Made by a program: the position numbers and the translations under genes. This document shows, in pieces, positions 8,677 to 19,086 of a stretch of 64,000 bases of DNA. The notes under the pieces were generated by a model. It was not told where the DNA came from. It worked only from the letters and a program-made list of their open reading frames with translations, and searched no databases. Each line of letters starts with the position of its first letter. The first letter of the stretch is position 1. This DNA comes from Aquipseudomonas guryensis (lineage in GTDB: Bacteria > Pseudomonadota > Gammaproteobacteria > Pseudomonadales > Pseudomonadaceae): positions 62,001-126,000 of the forward strand of contig NZ_JACJFN010000004.1 in assembly GCF_014164785.1 (NCBI RefSeq), read 5' to 3'.

Positions 8677-10046
8677 CCTCGATTCGCCGGCGCATCCTGG
8701 CCCTGGTACTCAGTCTGCTGTTGCTGGGCACGGCGCTGATCTCGCTGTTCAACTACCTCGACAGTTCCCACGAGGTAGAGGAGGTCTACGACGCCCAGCT
8801 GGCAAATACCGCGCGCCTGTTGCAGGGGGTGATGCACATGCCCTTGCCCAGCGCGCAGCGTAGTGAGCTGTATGCCGCCTTCAACTCGGCGCTCGGCCAG
8901 GCCGGCCAGCGCAAGCCGGGGCACCCCTACGAGAGCAAGCTGGCCTTCCAGGTCTGGGGGCCGGCGGGCGAGGTACTGGTGCGTACCGCCAGTGCCCCAC
9001 AGCTGGACGAGCCGCCGCACAAAGCCGGGTTTGCCGATATCGACCTGGGCCCGCACCAGTGGCGTGGCTTCCTGTTGGTCGACGAGCAGCAGGGCGTGCG
9101 CATCTGGATCGGCGAGCGCGACGATGTGCGCCAGGAACTGGTGGCCAGCATCGTGCGCCATACCTTGCTGCCCAATCTGATCGGCAGCCTCGCGCTAGCA
9201 GCGCTGATCTGGTGGGCTATTGGCTGGGGGCTGCAACCCCTGGGCAACATGGCCGCGGTGATTCGTGCGCGGCATGCCGACTCGCTGGAGCCGCTGCAGT
9301 TGCAACCCTTGCCCAGCGAACTGGAGCCGATGCAGGCGGCGCTTAATCGCCTGCTGGCGCAGATCGACCAGGTACTGGAGCGCGAACGGCGCTTTATCGC
9401 CGATGCTGCCCACGAGATGCGCACGCCGCTGGCGGTGCTGCGCGTGCATGTGCAGAACGCCATCCAGGCCGGCGATGAGGCGCAGCGCAACGAGTCGCTG
9501 GGCTTTTTGATCGGCGGTATCGACCGCGCTACCCGGGTGGTCAACCAGTTGCTGACCATGGCTCGGGTCGAACCGACGCTGGCCAAGGGCAACTGGCCGA
9601 TCATCGACCTGCAGGCGCTGACCCGCGAAACCCTCGCCGAGCTGACCCCCTGGGTGCTCAAGCAGGGCCTGGAGCTGTCGCTGGACGTGGCCGAGGGCGA
9701 CTATCACCTGGCGGCGGATCCCGGCTCCATCGGCATTGCCCTGCAAAACTTGCTGACCAACGCGGCGAATTTCTCGCCGGCCCACGGCCAGCTGAAAGTG
9801 CTACTCAGTGGTGATGCCGAGTCATTGCGCCTGAGCGTCGAAGACCAGGGCCCGGGCATCGATCCGCAAGAGCTGGAGCGGGTCTTCGAGCGCTTCTACA
9901 GCCGTGACAACAGTCAGGGTGCCGGCCTCGGCCTGGCCATCGTCGAGATGATCGCCTCACGCCTGGGCGGGCGTATCCACCTGAGCAATCTGCCCCAGGG
10001 CGGCTTGCAGGCCAGTTTGGAGTTGCCGCGTCATCCCACGGCGTAG
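8673..10046 (+). CDS. Sensor histidine kinase (QseC/PmrB-like)
   Basis: A 457-residue inner-membrane kinase with two transmembrane helices (about 8-28 and 168-188) enclosing a periplasmic sensor of ~140 residues, a short HAMP-like linker, the phospho-accepting His247 in DAAHEMRTPL, the N box NLLTNAANFSP, and the G1/G2 boxes DQGPGI and GAGLGLAI. All catalytic boxes are intact. It phosphorylates the preceding response regulator. Co-transcription with five putative metabolic or periplasmic genes suggests that it senses the operon's product or a precursor, which is inference. Confidence 0.93.
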   Translation: MTSIRRRILALVLSLLLLGTALISLFNYLDSSHEVEEVYDAQLANTARLLQGVMHMPLPSAQRSELYAAFNSALGQAGQRKPGHPYESKLAFQVWGPAGEVLVRTASAPQLDEPPHKAGFADIDLGPHQWRGFLLVDEQQGVRIWIGERDDVRQELVASIVRHTLLPNLIGSLALAALIWWAIGWGLQPLGNMAAVIRARHADSLEPLQLQPLPSELEPMQAALNRLLAQIDQVLERERRFIADAAHEMRTPLAVLRVHVQNAIQAGDEAQRNESLGFLIGGIDRATRVVNQLLTMARVEPTLAKGNWPIIDLQALTRETLAELTPWVLKQGLELSLDVAEGDYHLAADPGSIGIALQNLLTNAANFSPAHGQLKVLLSGDAESLRLSVEDQGPGIDPQELERVFERFYSRDNSQGAGLGLAIVEMIASRLGGRIHLSNLPQGGLQASLELPRHPTA

Positions 10047-10105
10047 CTCACGCAGGGAGCGGCATGGCTTATCATGGCGCTTCCTTCCCTGCGCGACTGA
10101 ATGCC

Positions 10106-10423
10106 ATGACCACTACTCTGCTGAATGCCCTGCAACACGCCGATATGCTGCTGATCGATGGCCTGCATGCCTGGCAATTCGAACTGATCGAAGCGGCTTC
10201 TGGCGAGCAGGTGCAGCTGCGTGTGGAGTGCATGGATGGCCGCGAGCGCCGCGTATGGAATTTCAGCGCCGCTGCCATCGCTGCCGCCAGCCAGGGAACT
10301 ACGGCTGACAGCTGGCAGCTCGCGGCTGGCGAGTTGAGCCATGAGCTGATCATTCTTAGTGGCGTCAATGCCAGCAATGACGATGACGACGAGGCAGCCA
10401 ACGACGAGGTTGTCGTCGACTGA
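10106..10423 (+). CDS. Small conserved pseudomonad protein (DUF5629-like)
   Basis: A 105-residue acidic protein without signal peptide or membrane helix. It ends in a strongly acidic tail (five Asp/Glu in a row, then EVVVD). The N-terminal LLIDGLHAWQFEL and the YheU-like beta-rich middle recall a small family found in Pseudomonas (I believe DUF5629, from memory). ATG 10106 is preferred over 10064 because it opens the conserved region directly; the ribosome-binding site is weak for either. Function unknown. Confidence 0.6.
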   Translation: MTTTLLNALQHADMLLIDGLHAWQFELIEAASGEQVQLRVECMDGRERRVWNFSAAAIAAASQGTTADSWQLAAGELSHELIILSGVNASNDDDDEAANDEVVVD

Positions 10424-10568
10424 CTGCGCACCAGGCCCAGATGATTCAGTGCACGTGGGTGTATGCGTCGGTTGTCCCCGCAGATGATCTCCGGGCGCTA
10501 CCCGAATTCCTCGATAAACAACTGAAGCGCTGCGTGCTGTCCAGCGTGCGAGTGTGTTTCCCTCGTCG

Positions 10569-10916
10569 TCAGTAAACGCCCGAATCGTTGCACAGCAGCT
10601 CGTCGCCAGCCTCGACCGCATAACAGAGCATTCGCTCGTCCTTGAATGGCAGTTGCAACATATAACCCGGCTTGCCATTGACCAGTGTGCCTTGCTTGTC
10701 TTCGCTGAGGGTGATTGCAACCTCGTTGCCGTTGCCCCAGGCCCAGGTACTGAAGAAGTACTGGTCGGTGGCCGCGCAGGTGGTCACGGCACACTTGTCC
10801 TGGCCTTTCAGCTCGCCCTTTTTGTAGTAGTAACAGGTGCCATTGCCTTCGCCGCAGCCGGCTGTGGCATTGCCGGCCAGGGCGAGGCCGAGCAGAAAGA
10901 GGAGGGGCTTGTGCAT
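10569..10916 (-). CDS. Small secreted hypothetical protein
   Basis: A 115-residue protein with a typical signal peptide (cleavage after NATA, about residue 18). The mature ~96 residues contain six cysteines (CGEGNGTC, DKCAVTTC, MLC, LLC), which suggests a small disulfide-bonded periplasmic or secreted protein. The sequence KKGELKGQDKCAVTTC and the aromatic run YFFSTWAWG have no enzyme signature that I recognise. GGAT upstream supports the start. It is a single gene on the minus strand behind the sstT terminator. Confidence 0.7.
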   Translation of the reverse strand: MHKPLLFLLGLALAGNATAGCGEGNGTCYYYKKGELKGQDKCAVTTCAATDQYFFSTWAWGNGNEVAITLSEDKQGTLVNGKPGYMLQLPFKDERMLCYAVEAGDELLCNDSGVY

Positions 10917-11000
10917 GGGACGATATCCTTATCAATGAACGTTGCGATTATGTACAGCAAAGGCCCGATGCAGGCCCGCGCTGGGCAGACTGTAAAAGAA

Positions 11001-11020
11001 AACCGCCCCGAAGGGCGGTT
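11001..11020 (-). terminator. Rho-independent terminator of sstT
   Basis: Eight-bp stem (AACCGCCC with GGGCGGTT) and four-base loop, followed on the minus strand by TTCTTTT. It lies 26 bases after the sstT stop. Confidence 0.85.
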
Positions 11021-11046
11021 TCTCGTGTTGCACTCGGCGTGAGCTA

Positions 11047-12267
11047 TCAGCTCGCCGAGCGCTCTTCCTTGGCCATGCAGGCTGCAGCAGTGAACAGCAC
11101 GTCGGTGGAGGAGTTCAGTGCGGTTTCCGCGCTGTCCTGCAGGATGCCGATGATGAAGCCGATGGCCACCACCTGCATGGCGGTTTCGCTGGGGATGCCG
11201 AACAGGCTGCAGGCCAGCGGAATCAGCAGCAGCGAACCACCGGCCACGCCCGAGGCGCCGCAGGCGCAGACGGCAGCGACCACGCAGAGCAGAATGGCGG
11301 TGGGCATGTCGACGACGATACCGAGCGTGTGTGCAGCGGCCAGGGTCAGCACGCTGATGGTGATGGCGGCGCCGGCCATGTTGATGGTGGCGCCCAGCGG
11401 GATGGATACCGAGTAGGTGTCTTCGTGCAGGCCCAGGCGTTCGGCCAGTTGCAGATTGACCGGCACGTTGGCAGCCGAGCTGCGGGTGAAGAAGGCGGTG
11501 ATGCCGCTTTCACGCAGGCAAGTGAATACCAGCGGGTAGGGGTTGCGACGGATCTGGCTGAACACGATCAGCGGGTTGACCACCAGGGCGACGAAGAGCA
11601 TGCAGCCGACCAGTACCGCCAGCAGTTGGGCATAGCCGAGCAGGGCCTTGAGACCGGCGTCGGCAAAGGTGGTAGCGACCAGGCCGAACACCCCGAGCGG
11701 GGCGAAGCGGATCACCACTTTGACGATCAGCGAAACGCCTTCGGCCAGGTCGCCGAACACGCTGCGGGTGGTTTCGCTGCCGTGGCGAATGGCGATACCC
11801 AGGCCGATGGCCCAGGCCAGGATGCCGATGAAGTTGCCCTTGAGCAGGGCATTGACCGGGTTATCCACGGCGCTCATGGCCAGGGTCTTGAGTACTTCGG
11901 CGATGCCGCCGGGTGGCGTGCTGCCCGTGGCTACATTGCTGAGCACCAGGGTCGATGGCCACAGGCTGCTGGCGATTACCGCGACGATGGCAGCGGACAG
12001 GGTGCCGATCAGGTACAGCAGCAGGATCGGGCGAATGTGCGTGGGTTGGCCGGGCTTGTGGTTGGCAATCGCCGAGGCCACCAGGATGAACACCAGGATC
12101 GGCGCCACGGCTTTCAGGGCGGAGATGAACAGGCTGCCGAGGAAGCCGACTTCATCGGTGGCTTGCGGCCACAGCAGGGCCAGCAGGATGCCGGCAACCA
12201 GGCCGATGATGATCTGGGTGACCAGGCTGGTGCGGGTCAGCAGTTGCAGGATGGGACGATGGATCAT
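11047..12267 (-). CDS. sstT: Serine/threonine:Na+ symporter SstT
   Basis: A 406-residue integral membrane protein of the dicarboxylate/amino-acid:cation symporter family. About eight hydrophobic helices are visible, with the re-entrant-loop signature [13 protein letters not shown] and the motif [14 protein letters not shown] near the C-terminus that forms the sodium and substrate sites. It imports serine and threonine with sodium. It is monocistronic, with a terminator behind it and a leader of about 220 bases ahead of it on the minus strand. Confidence 0.95.
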   Translation of the reverse strand: MIHRPILQLLTRTSLVTQIIIGLVAGILLALLWPQATDEVGFLGSLFISALKAVAPILVFILVASAIANHKPGQPTHIRPILLLYLIGTLSAAIVAVIASSLWPSTLVLSNVATGSTPPGGIAEVLKTLAMSAVDNPVNALLKGNFIGILAWAIGLGIAIRHGSETTRSVFGDLAEGVSLIVKVVIRFAPLGVFGLVATTFADAGLKALLGYAQLLAVLVGCMLFVALVVNPLIVFSQIRRNPYPLVFTCLRESGITAFFTRSSAANVPVNLQLAERLGLHEDTYSVSIPLGATINMAGAAITISVLTLAAAHTLGIVVDMPTAILLCVVAAVCACGASGVAGGSLLLIPLACSLFGIPSETAMQVVAIGFIIGILQDSAETALNSSTDVLFTAAACMAKEERSAS

Positions 12268-12488
12268 GGTCGATGTTCCTGAGGTTCGGCATGCCGCGTC
12301 GGTGGACGCACTGCATGCGGGGCGACAGTCCAGTCGGGCAGGGGTGGTGACCCGTGCTGGCTGGGCGGTCGAATTCCGGGTGCCTGCCGGATGACGGCAG
12401 ACGCAGAAAACAAGGCGGCGATTCTAAAGACCTACACGTTTTTGTGCGGGCCTTCCGTCAGGCCGCTGCGAAATGGCGGACAAATGAA

Positions 12489-12508
12489 AACGGCCCGTGA
12501 GGGCCGTT
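12489..12508 (-). terminator. Rho-independent terminator of the bra operon
   Basis: AACGGCCC / GGGCCGTT stem with a four-base loop; on the minus strand it is followed by TTCATTT. It lies about 20 bases after the braG stop. Confidence 0.85.
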
Positions 12509-12527
12509 GCCATTGACCTTGCAAGCA

Positions 12528-13229
12528 TCAACCGCCGAGGTAGGCGTCGCGCACTTTCGGGTCGACCAGCAGGTCGGCGCCGCTGCCTTGCATGACGATG
12601 CGGCCGTTCTCCAGCACGTAGGCGCGATCGGCCAGCTTGAGCGCCTGGTTGGCGTTCTGCTCGACCAGGAACACGGTCACGCCATCCTTGCGCAGCTGTT
12701 CGATGATGTCGAAGATCTGCTGGATGATGATCGGCGCCAGGCCCAGCGACGGCTCGTCGAGCAGCAGCAGCTGGGGCTTGCTCATCAGCGCACGGCCGAT
12801 GGCGAGCATCTGCTGTTCGCCACCAGACATGGTGCCGGCACGCTGCTCGAAGCGTTCCTTGAGCCGCGGGAACAGGTGCAGGACCTTGTCCAGTTGCTCC
12901 TGGTTATCGGCCTTGCTGCCGAAGAAGCCGCCCATGGCCAGGTTTTCTTCCACGGTCAGGCGGGCGAACACGCGGCGGCCTTCCGGCACTACCGCGATGC
13001 TCTTGCGCATGATGTCGCAGGAGTCCTGACCGACCAGTTCCTCGCCCATGTAGCGGATGCTGCCGCTGGCCGCACGCGGGTTACCGCACAGGGTCATCAG
13101 CAGGGTCGACTTGCCGGCACCGTTGGCGCCGATCAGGGTGACGATCTCGCCTTGCTGCACTTCGATGCTGACATCGTGCAGGGCCTGGATTTTGCCGTAG
13201 AAGGTGGAGACGTTTTCAAAACGCAGCAT
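12528..13229 (-). CDS. braG: Branched-chain amino-acid ABC transporter ATPase (BraG/LivF)
   Basis: A 233-residue ABC ATPase. Walker A is GANGAGKST (about 34-42), the signature is MSGGEQQMLAIGRAL and Walker B is LLLLDEPSLGL, followed by the H-loop region FLVEQNANQAL. It is the last gene of the operon; its start overlaps the braF stop by one base. It forms a heterodimer with BraF that powers uptake of leucine, isoleucine, valine and possibly alanine/threonine through BraD/BraE. Confidence 0.95.
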   Translation of the reverse strand: MLRFENVSTFYGKIQALHDVSIEVQQGEIVTLIGANGAGKSTLLMTLCGNPRAASGSIRYMGEELVGQDSCDIMRKSIAVVPEGRRVFARLTVEENLAMGGFFGSKADNQEQLDKVLHLFPRLKERFEQRAGTMSGGEQQMLAIGRALMSKPQLLLLDEPSLGLAPIIIQQIFDIIEQLRKDGVTVFLVEQNANQALKLADRAYVLENGRIVMQGSGADLLVDPKVRDAYLGG

Positions 13230-13996
13230 TAGGCTTCCCCCAGGTAGGCTTTGATCACGTCCGGATTGTTGCGGATCTGCTCCGGCGTGCCGTCCGCCAG
13301 GGGGGTGCCCTGGTTGATCACGTAGATGTGGTCGGAAATGCTCATGACCAGCTTCATGTCGTGCTCGATCAGCAGCACGGTGACATCGTGGTCATGGCGC
13401 AGCATGCCGATCAGCGCCTTGAGGTCTTCGGTTTCGCGCGGGTTGAGGCCGGCGGCCGGCTCGTCGAGCATGAGGATGCGCGGGCGCGTCATCATGCAGC
13501 GGGCAATTTCCAGACGGCGCTGCTGGCCGTAGGCCAGGGTGCCGGCCGGACGGTTGGCGACGTCGGTCAGGTTGACCTGTTCCAGCCAGTGCGCGGCGTA
13601 TTCCATCGCCGCTTTTTCGCTGCGGCGAAAGCCCGGGGTCTTCAGCAGACCGGCGAGGAAGTTGGTGTTGAGGTGGCGATGCTGGGCGACCAGCAGGTTC
13701 TCCACCGCCGTCATTTCCTTGAACAGGCGAACGTTCTGGAAGGTACGTACCACGCCTTTGCGGGCGATCTTGTGGCCGGGCAGGTGTTGCACCGGCTCGT
13801 CGTCGAGCAGGATCACCCCGCCGGTGGGCTGGTAGAAACCGGTCAGGCAGTTGAACACGGTGGTCTTGCCGGCGCCGTTGGGGCCGATCATCGACACCAC
13901 CTGCTTGGGCTGAACGGAGAGGGCGACATTGTTGACGGCCAGCAGGCCGCCGAAGCGCATGGTCAGCCCGCTGACTTCAAGAATCGGGCGGCTCAT
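13229..13996 (-). CDS. braF: Branched-chain amino-acid ABC transporter ATPase (BraF/LivG)
   Basis: A 255-residue ABC ATPase with Walker [10 protein letters not shown], signature [14 protein letters not shown] and Walker [14 protein letters not shown]; the extended LivG-specific C-terminal segment ending in DVIKAYLG is present. It overlaps braE by four bases and braG by one base. Partner of BraG in the import complex on the cytoplasmic face. Confidence 0.95.
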   Translation of the reverse strand: MSRPILEVSGLTMRFGGLLAVNNVALSVQPKQVVSMIGPNGAGKTTVFNCLTGFYQPTGGVILLDDEPVQHLPGHKIARKGVVRTFQNVRLFKEMTAVENLLVAQHRHLNTNFLAGLLKTPGFRRSEKAAMEYAAHWLEQVNLTDVANRPAGTLAYGQQRRLEIARCMMTRPRILMLDEPAAGLNPRETEDLKALIGMLRHDHDVTVLLIEHDMKLVMSISDHIYVINQGTPLADGTPEQIRNNPDVIKAYLGEA

Positions 13997-15248
13997 GATT
14001 TCAACTCCAGGTGCGGGCGTTGCATGGGCAGCAGGCCCTGCGGACGCCAGATCATCATCAGTACCATCAGGGCACCGAACATCAGCATGCGGTACTCGTT
14101 GAACTCGCGAGCCAGTTCCGGCAGCAGGATCATCACCACGGCGGCGAGGATGATGCCGAGCTGCGAGCCCATGCCACCCAGTACGACGATGGCGAGGATG
14201 ATCGCGGACTCGATGAAGGTGAACGACTCCGGTGTGACCAGGCCCTGGCGCGCGGCGAAGAAGCTGCCGGCGAAACCAGCGAAGCAGGCGCCGAGGGTGA
14301 AGGCGGAAAGCTTGATCACGGTCGGGTTCATGCCCAGGGCGCGGCAGGCGATCTCGTCTTCACGCAGGGCTTCCCAGGCCCGGCCAATCGGCATGCGCAG
14401 CAGGCGGTTGATCACGAACAGGGTCAGCAGTACCAGCAGCAGGGCGATCAGGTAGAGGAAGATCACCTTGTTGATGCCGTTGTAGGCAATCCCGAAGTAC
14501 TCGTGGAAGGTCTGCATGCCCTCGGCGGCGCGGCGCTCGAAGGATAGGCCGAACAGGCTCGGCTTCTCGATGTTGCTGATGCCGTTGGGGCCGCCGGTGA
14601 TCTCGGTCATGTTGCGCAGCAGGATGCGGATGATCTCGCCGAAACCGAGGGTGACGATGGCCAGGTAGTCACCACGCAGGCGCAGCACCGGGAAGCCGAG
14701 GATGAAGCCGAAAAAGGCCGCCATCAGGCCGGCAATCGGCAGGCAGATCCAGAAACCCAGGCCGTAGTAGTGCGACAGCAGCGCATAGCTGTAGGCGCCG
14801 ACGGCATAGAAGCCGACGTAACCGAGGTCGAGCAGGCCAGCCAGGCCGACCACGATGTTCAGGCCGAGGCCGAGCATCACGTAGATCAGGATCAGCGTGG
14901 CGATGTCCACCGCGCCGCGGCTGCCGAAGAACGGCCAGGCCAGGGCGACGACGATCAGGCCAAGAATGATCCAGCGCTGGGTCGAGGGTAGGGTCAGGAA
15001 GTTGCTGGCCTTGTCCGGCACCACCGGCAGCTTGGGCGCATTGGCCCAGGCGGCGCCGAGCTGATCGCGAAACAGCTGCCAGAAGAACATGGCGATGGCG
15101 CAGGCCGCGATGGTCCACAGCACGGCAGGGCTGGCGCCATGCACTTCCAGCTGGATGCCGACGGTGGTCAGCTTCAGGCCCAGTACCGGGTAGGCCACGG
15201 CTAGCACCAGCAGGGCGCTGAAGAAGGCGGTCTTGAGATTCTTGGTCA

Positions 15249-15252
<4 letters not shown>
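13993..15252 (-). CDS. braE: Branched-chain amino-acid ABC transporter permease (BraE/LivM)
   Basis: A 419-residue permease with an N-terminal extension of two helices followed by the LivM core of about eight hydrophobic segments. The EAA-like cytoplasmic loop [18 protein letters not shown] is intact and contacts the ATPases. Its length matches pseudomonad BraE. Four-base overlaps with both braD and braF show translational coupling. Confidence 0.95.
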
Positions 15253-16172
<920 letters not shown>

Positions 16173-16246
16173 TGCCTAACTCCTGGGTCGCTACGCAAGG
16201 CGGCGCTTGTGGCGCAGCGTAAGACCGGGATTCTTCGAATAAACAA

Positions 16247-16270
16247 AGCCCACTGCATTGGCAGTGGGCT
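16247..16270 (-). terminator. Hairpin between braC and braD (partial terminator)
   Basis: A perfect 10-bp stem (AGCCCACTGC with GCAGTGGGCT) and four-base loop, 20 bases after the braC stop, followed on the minus strand by TTGTTTATT. It has intrinsic-terminator form yet lies inside the operon, so partial termination or mRNA 3'-end stabilisation of braC is likely. Confidence 0.75.
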
Positions 16271-16289
16271 CTGGGTTCAGGCGGGAAGC

Positions 16290-17411
16290 TTATTTAGCTT
16301 CGGTTTTGGTGCCGTCCTGGTGCCACTCGTAAACCACGAAGCTGAAGTCCTTCAAATCGCCCTTCTCGTCGAAGGCCAGGGTTCCGGTGGGGGTGTCGAA
16401 GCTGTTGGCACGCAGTGCCTCGGCGACTTTGGCGGTATCGGTATCGCCCGCCTTCTTGATGCCTTCGGCAATCACTTGCACGGCAGCGTAGGCCGGGAAC
16501 ACGAACGGGCCGCTCGGGTCCTGGTTCTTGGCCTTGAAGCCTTCTACCAGCGCCTGGTTCTTCGGATCCTGGTCGAAGGATTTCGGCAGGGTCACCAACA
16601 TGCCTTCGGAAGCCGGGCCAGCGATGGCCGAGATTTCCTTGTTACCCACGCCTTCCGGACCCATGAACTTGACGTTCAGGCCTTTCTCTTTGGTCTGGCG
16701 CAGCAGCAGACCCAGTTCCGGGTGGTAGCCGCCGTAGTAGACGAAGTCGACACCGGCTTGCTTGAGCTTGGCGATCAGGGCCGAGAAGTCCTTGTCACCG
16801 GCGTTGATGCCTTCGAACAGGGCAACCTTGGTGCCTTTGCCTTCCAGGGTCTGCTTGACCGCGGTGGCGATGCCTTCACCGTATTGCTGCTTGTCGTGGA
16901 TCACGGCAACGGTTTTTGGCTTGACGTGGTCGGCAATGAAGTTGCCGGCGGTCGGGCCTTGCAGGCTGTCCAGACCGATGGTGCGGAACACCAGCTGGTA
17001 ACCGCGAGCGGTGATGTCCGGGCTGGTGGAAGCCGCGGTCACCATCAGGATGCCTTCGTCTTCGTAAATGTCGGACGCTGGCTGAGTGGAGCTGGAGCAG
17101 AGGTGGCCAACCACGAATTTGACTTCGTCGTTGACGATCTTGTTGGCTACGGCAACGGCTTGTTTCGGGTCGCAGGCATCGTCGTACTTGACGCCTTCGA
17201 GCATCGCACCGTTTACCCCGCCGGCCTTGTTGATCTGCTCGATGGCCATTTCGGCACCGATGAACTGCATCTCGCCGTACTGGGCAACAGCACCGGTAAC
17301 CGGGCCTGCCAGAGCGATTTTGATGGTATCAGCGGCCATCGAATAGCTGGTCATGCCAGCCAGAGCCATGGCGGCGAACAGCTTGGATACTTGCTTGCTA
17401 GCCTTATTCAT
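16290..17411 (-). CDS. braC: Branched-chain amino-acid-binding protein (BraC/LivK)
   Basis: A 373-residue periplasmic binding protein with a signal peptide of ~26 residues (cleavage after SMA, mature ADTIKIALAGP). The type-I periplasmic fold markers of LivK are seen: the ligand-loop segment FVVGHLCSSSTQP, and the paired Cys DACDPKQA with HLCSS that form the family disulfide. It delivers leucine, isoleucine and valine to BraDE. It heads the operon and is followed by a hairpin. Confidence 0.95.
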   Translation of the reverse strand: MNKASKQVSKLFAAMALAGMTSYSMAADTIKIALAGPVTGAVAQYGEMQFIGAEMAIEQINKAGGVNGAMLEGVKYDDACDPKQAVAVANKIVNDEVKFVVGHLCSSSTQPASDIYEDEGILMVTAASTSPDITARGYQLVFRTIGLDSLQGPTAGNFIADHVKPKTVAVIHDKQQYGEGIATAVKQTLEGKGTKVALFEGINAGDKDFSALIAKLKQAGVDFVYYGGYHPELGLLLRQTKEKGLNVKFMGPEGVGNKEISAIAGPASEGMLVTLPKSFDQDPKNQALVEGFKAKNQDPSGPFVFPAYAAVQVIAEGIKKAGDTDTAKVAEALRANSFDTPTGTLAFDEKGDLKDFSFVVYEWHQDGTKTEAK

Positions 17412-17734
17412 AGTGCTCCACTCTTTATTGGTGTTTTTCGTTTTTGTAATCCATGCGGCCAGAGCTGCAGGACCGGTTCAGTTTCCCCGGCCACACCCCC
17501 GGCAACTGTACCGGGACAGTGTAGAACTCCGTTTCCTGCCTTGAAAAGCGGGCAGTCTGGAGCGAAGAGGGGGTGTGTCGCTTAATTGAAACAAACGTAC
17601 AGAATAACGGCGCGGCTTTTGCTGACTGGTCAGTCGTTGGTGAAGGGCTGACCGCTCAACTGACTTGCCTGTCGAGCGTCCGACGCTATCATGCGCGCCG
17701 CACCCTCAACCAGCTGCTTGTAAACAGGCCCGTC
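17412..17734. other. Intergenic region between braC and the DUF2288 gene
   Basis: These 323 bases separate divergent genes and must carry both promoters. The stretch next to braC is T-rich. A short palindrome, CTGAC TG GTCAG, lies at 17622-17633 and could be an operator, but I cannot assign it to a regulator. No ORF with coding character was found. Confidence 0.4.
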
Positions 17735-18052
17735 ATGACAGAACAACCTAGCACCCTCTATGCCAAGCTGCTTGGCGAAACTGCGCCGATCACTTGGCAG
17801 GAGCTGCAACCTTTCTTTGCCCGTGGCGCCTTGCTCTGGGTCGATGGTGCATTGGATCTGGTAGAGGTTGCGCTGGCCGTTGCCGAAGACGATCAGGCCA
17901 GGGTGGCTGGCTGGTTGCAGGCCGGGCAGGTGGCCAAGGTCGAGGAAACGCGTGCCGAAGACCTGCTGGCCCGTGATCCCCAGCTCTGGGCCGTGGTGGT
18001 GGCGCCCTGGGTGCTGATTCAGGAGCGTGCAGAAGCGCCCACAGTGCACTGA
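17735..18052 (+). CDS. DUF2288 family protein
   Basis: A 105-residue cytoplasmic protein matching the small DUF2288 family: the opening LYAKLLGETAPITWQEL and the central LLWVDGALDLVEVALAVAEDD are typical. No catalytic motif is visible. I chose ATG 17735 over the longer frame from 17573, because the upstream stretch lacks similarity and overlaps the likely promoter zone. Function unknown. Confidence 0.8.
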   Translation: MTEQPSTLYAKLLGETAPITWQELQPFFARGALLWVDGALDLVEVALAVAEDDQARVAGWLQAGQVAKVEETRAEDLLARDPQLWAVVVAPWVLIQERAEAPTVH

Positions 18053-18195
18053 AACCGGGTGGCCTGGGTTGGGCCAGGGCCCGCGGCTTTTCGTGGCAGC
18101 AGCTTGCTGCTAAAGAGCTTTCGCACCGACGTTTTAGCGCAGATAAATCCGCCAGCGGTTGGTGAAAGCCGCCCCTCTAACTATTGGAGACCTGC

Positions 18196-19086
18196 ATGCC
18201 CGTATCCCCGCCCGTTTTGGCCTTCGCCGGCATTGGCCTGATGGGACTGCCCATGAGTCGTCGCCTGCTGGCGGCGGGGTATCCGCTGCGGCTGTGGAAC
18301 CGTTCGCCAGAAAAACTGCAGGACTTATTGGCGCAAGGCGCGCAGGCGGCCGCTGCGCCGGCACAGCTGTGCGCCGAGGCGGAGATCGTCATGCTCTGCC
18401 TGGCCGATACCGCGGCGGTGCGCGAAGTGGTGTTTGGTCCTGGCGGCATTGTCGAGGGTGCGCGTCCTGGCCAGCTGTTGGTCGACTTCTCCAGTCTTGA
18501 ACCTGCTGCCACGCGGGCAATGGCTGCGGAGTTGGAACAGCGTACTGGCATGCGCTGGGTCGATGCGCCGGTGTCGGGTGGCACGATCGGCGCAGAAGCC
18601 GGCAGCTTGGCGATCATGGCGGGCGGACGGGTCGAAGACATTGAGCGGATTCGACCGATCCTCGCCCATTTAGGGCAGCGCCTCACGCGCATGGGCGAGG
18701 TTGGCGCCGGGCAGGTGACCAAGGTCTGCAATCAGATGATCGTCGCCTGCAATGCCTTGGTGATCGCCGAGGTGGTGGCCCTGGCCGAGCAAGCTGGGGT
18801 CGACGCTCGTCTGCTGGCTCAGGCTCTGGCGGGTGGTTTTGCCGATTCCAGGCCGCTGCAGATCTTGGCACCGCAGATGGCGGACAGCCAGTTCGAGCCG
18901 ATCAAGTGGCATGTGCGTACCCTGCTCAAGGATCTCGATACGGCCAATAAGCTGTCCCGCGAGCAGGGCAGCGCTACACCCATGAGTGGCTTGGCGGCGC
19001 AGTTGATGCGTTTGCATGGCAGCCAGGGGCATCTGGGACATGATCCCGCCACGCTGGTGCAGCTCTATCGCGAGACGGACGCATGA
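18196..19086 (+). CDS. NAD(P)-dependent beta-hydroxyacid dehydrogenase (tartronate-semialdehyde-reductase-like)
   Basis: A 296-residue member of the 3-hydroxyisobutyrate dehydrogenase superfamily. The dinucleotide site is GIGLMGLPMS (about 10-19), the substrate-binding motif is DAPVSGG and the catalytic lysine lies in GAGQVTKVCNQM. The start at 18196 has GGAGA six bases upstream. Because the next gene encodes a hydroxypyruvate-isomerase-like protein overlapping by four bases, reduction of tartronate semialdehyde to glycerate is the most likely reaction; other beta-hydroxyacids are possible. Confidence 0.85.
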   Translation: MPVSPPVLAFAGIGLMGLPMSRRLLAAGYPLRLWNRSPEKLQDLLAQGAQAAAAPAQLCAEAEIVMLCLADTAAVREVVFGPGGIVEGARPGQLLVDFSSLEPAATRAMAAELEQRTGMRWVDAPVSGGTIGAEAGSLAIMAGGRVEDIERIRPILAHLGQRLTRMGEVGAGQVTKVCNQMIVACNALVIAEVVALAEQAGVDARLLAQALAGGFADSRPLQILAPQMADSQFEPIKWHVRTLLKDLDTANKLSREQGSATPMSGLAAQLMRLHGSQGHLGHDPATLVQLYRETDA

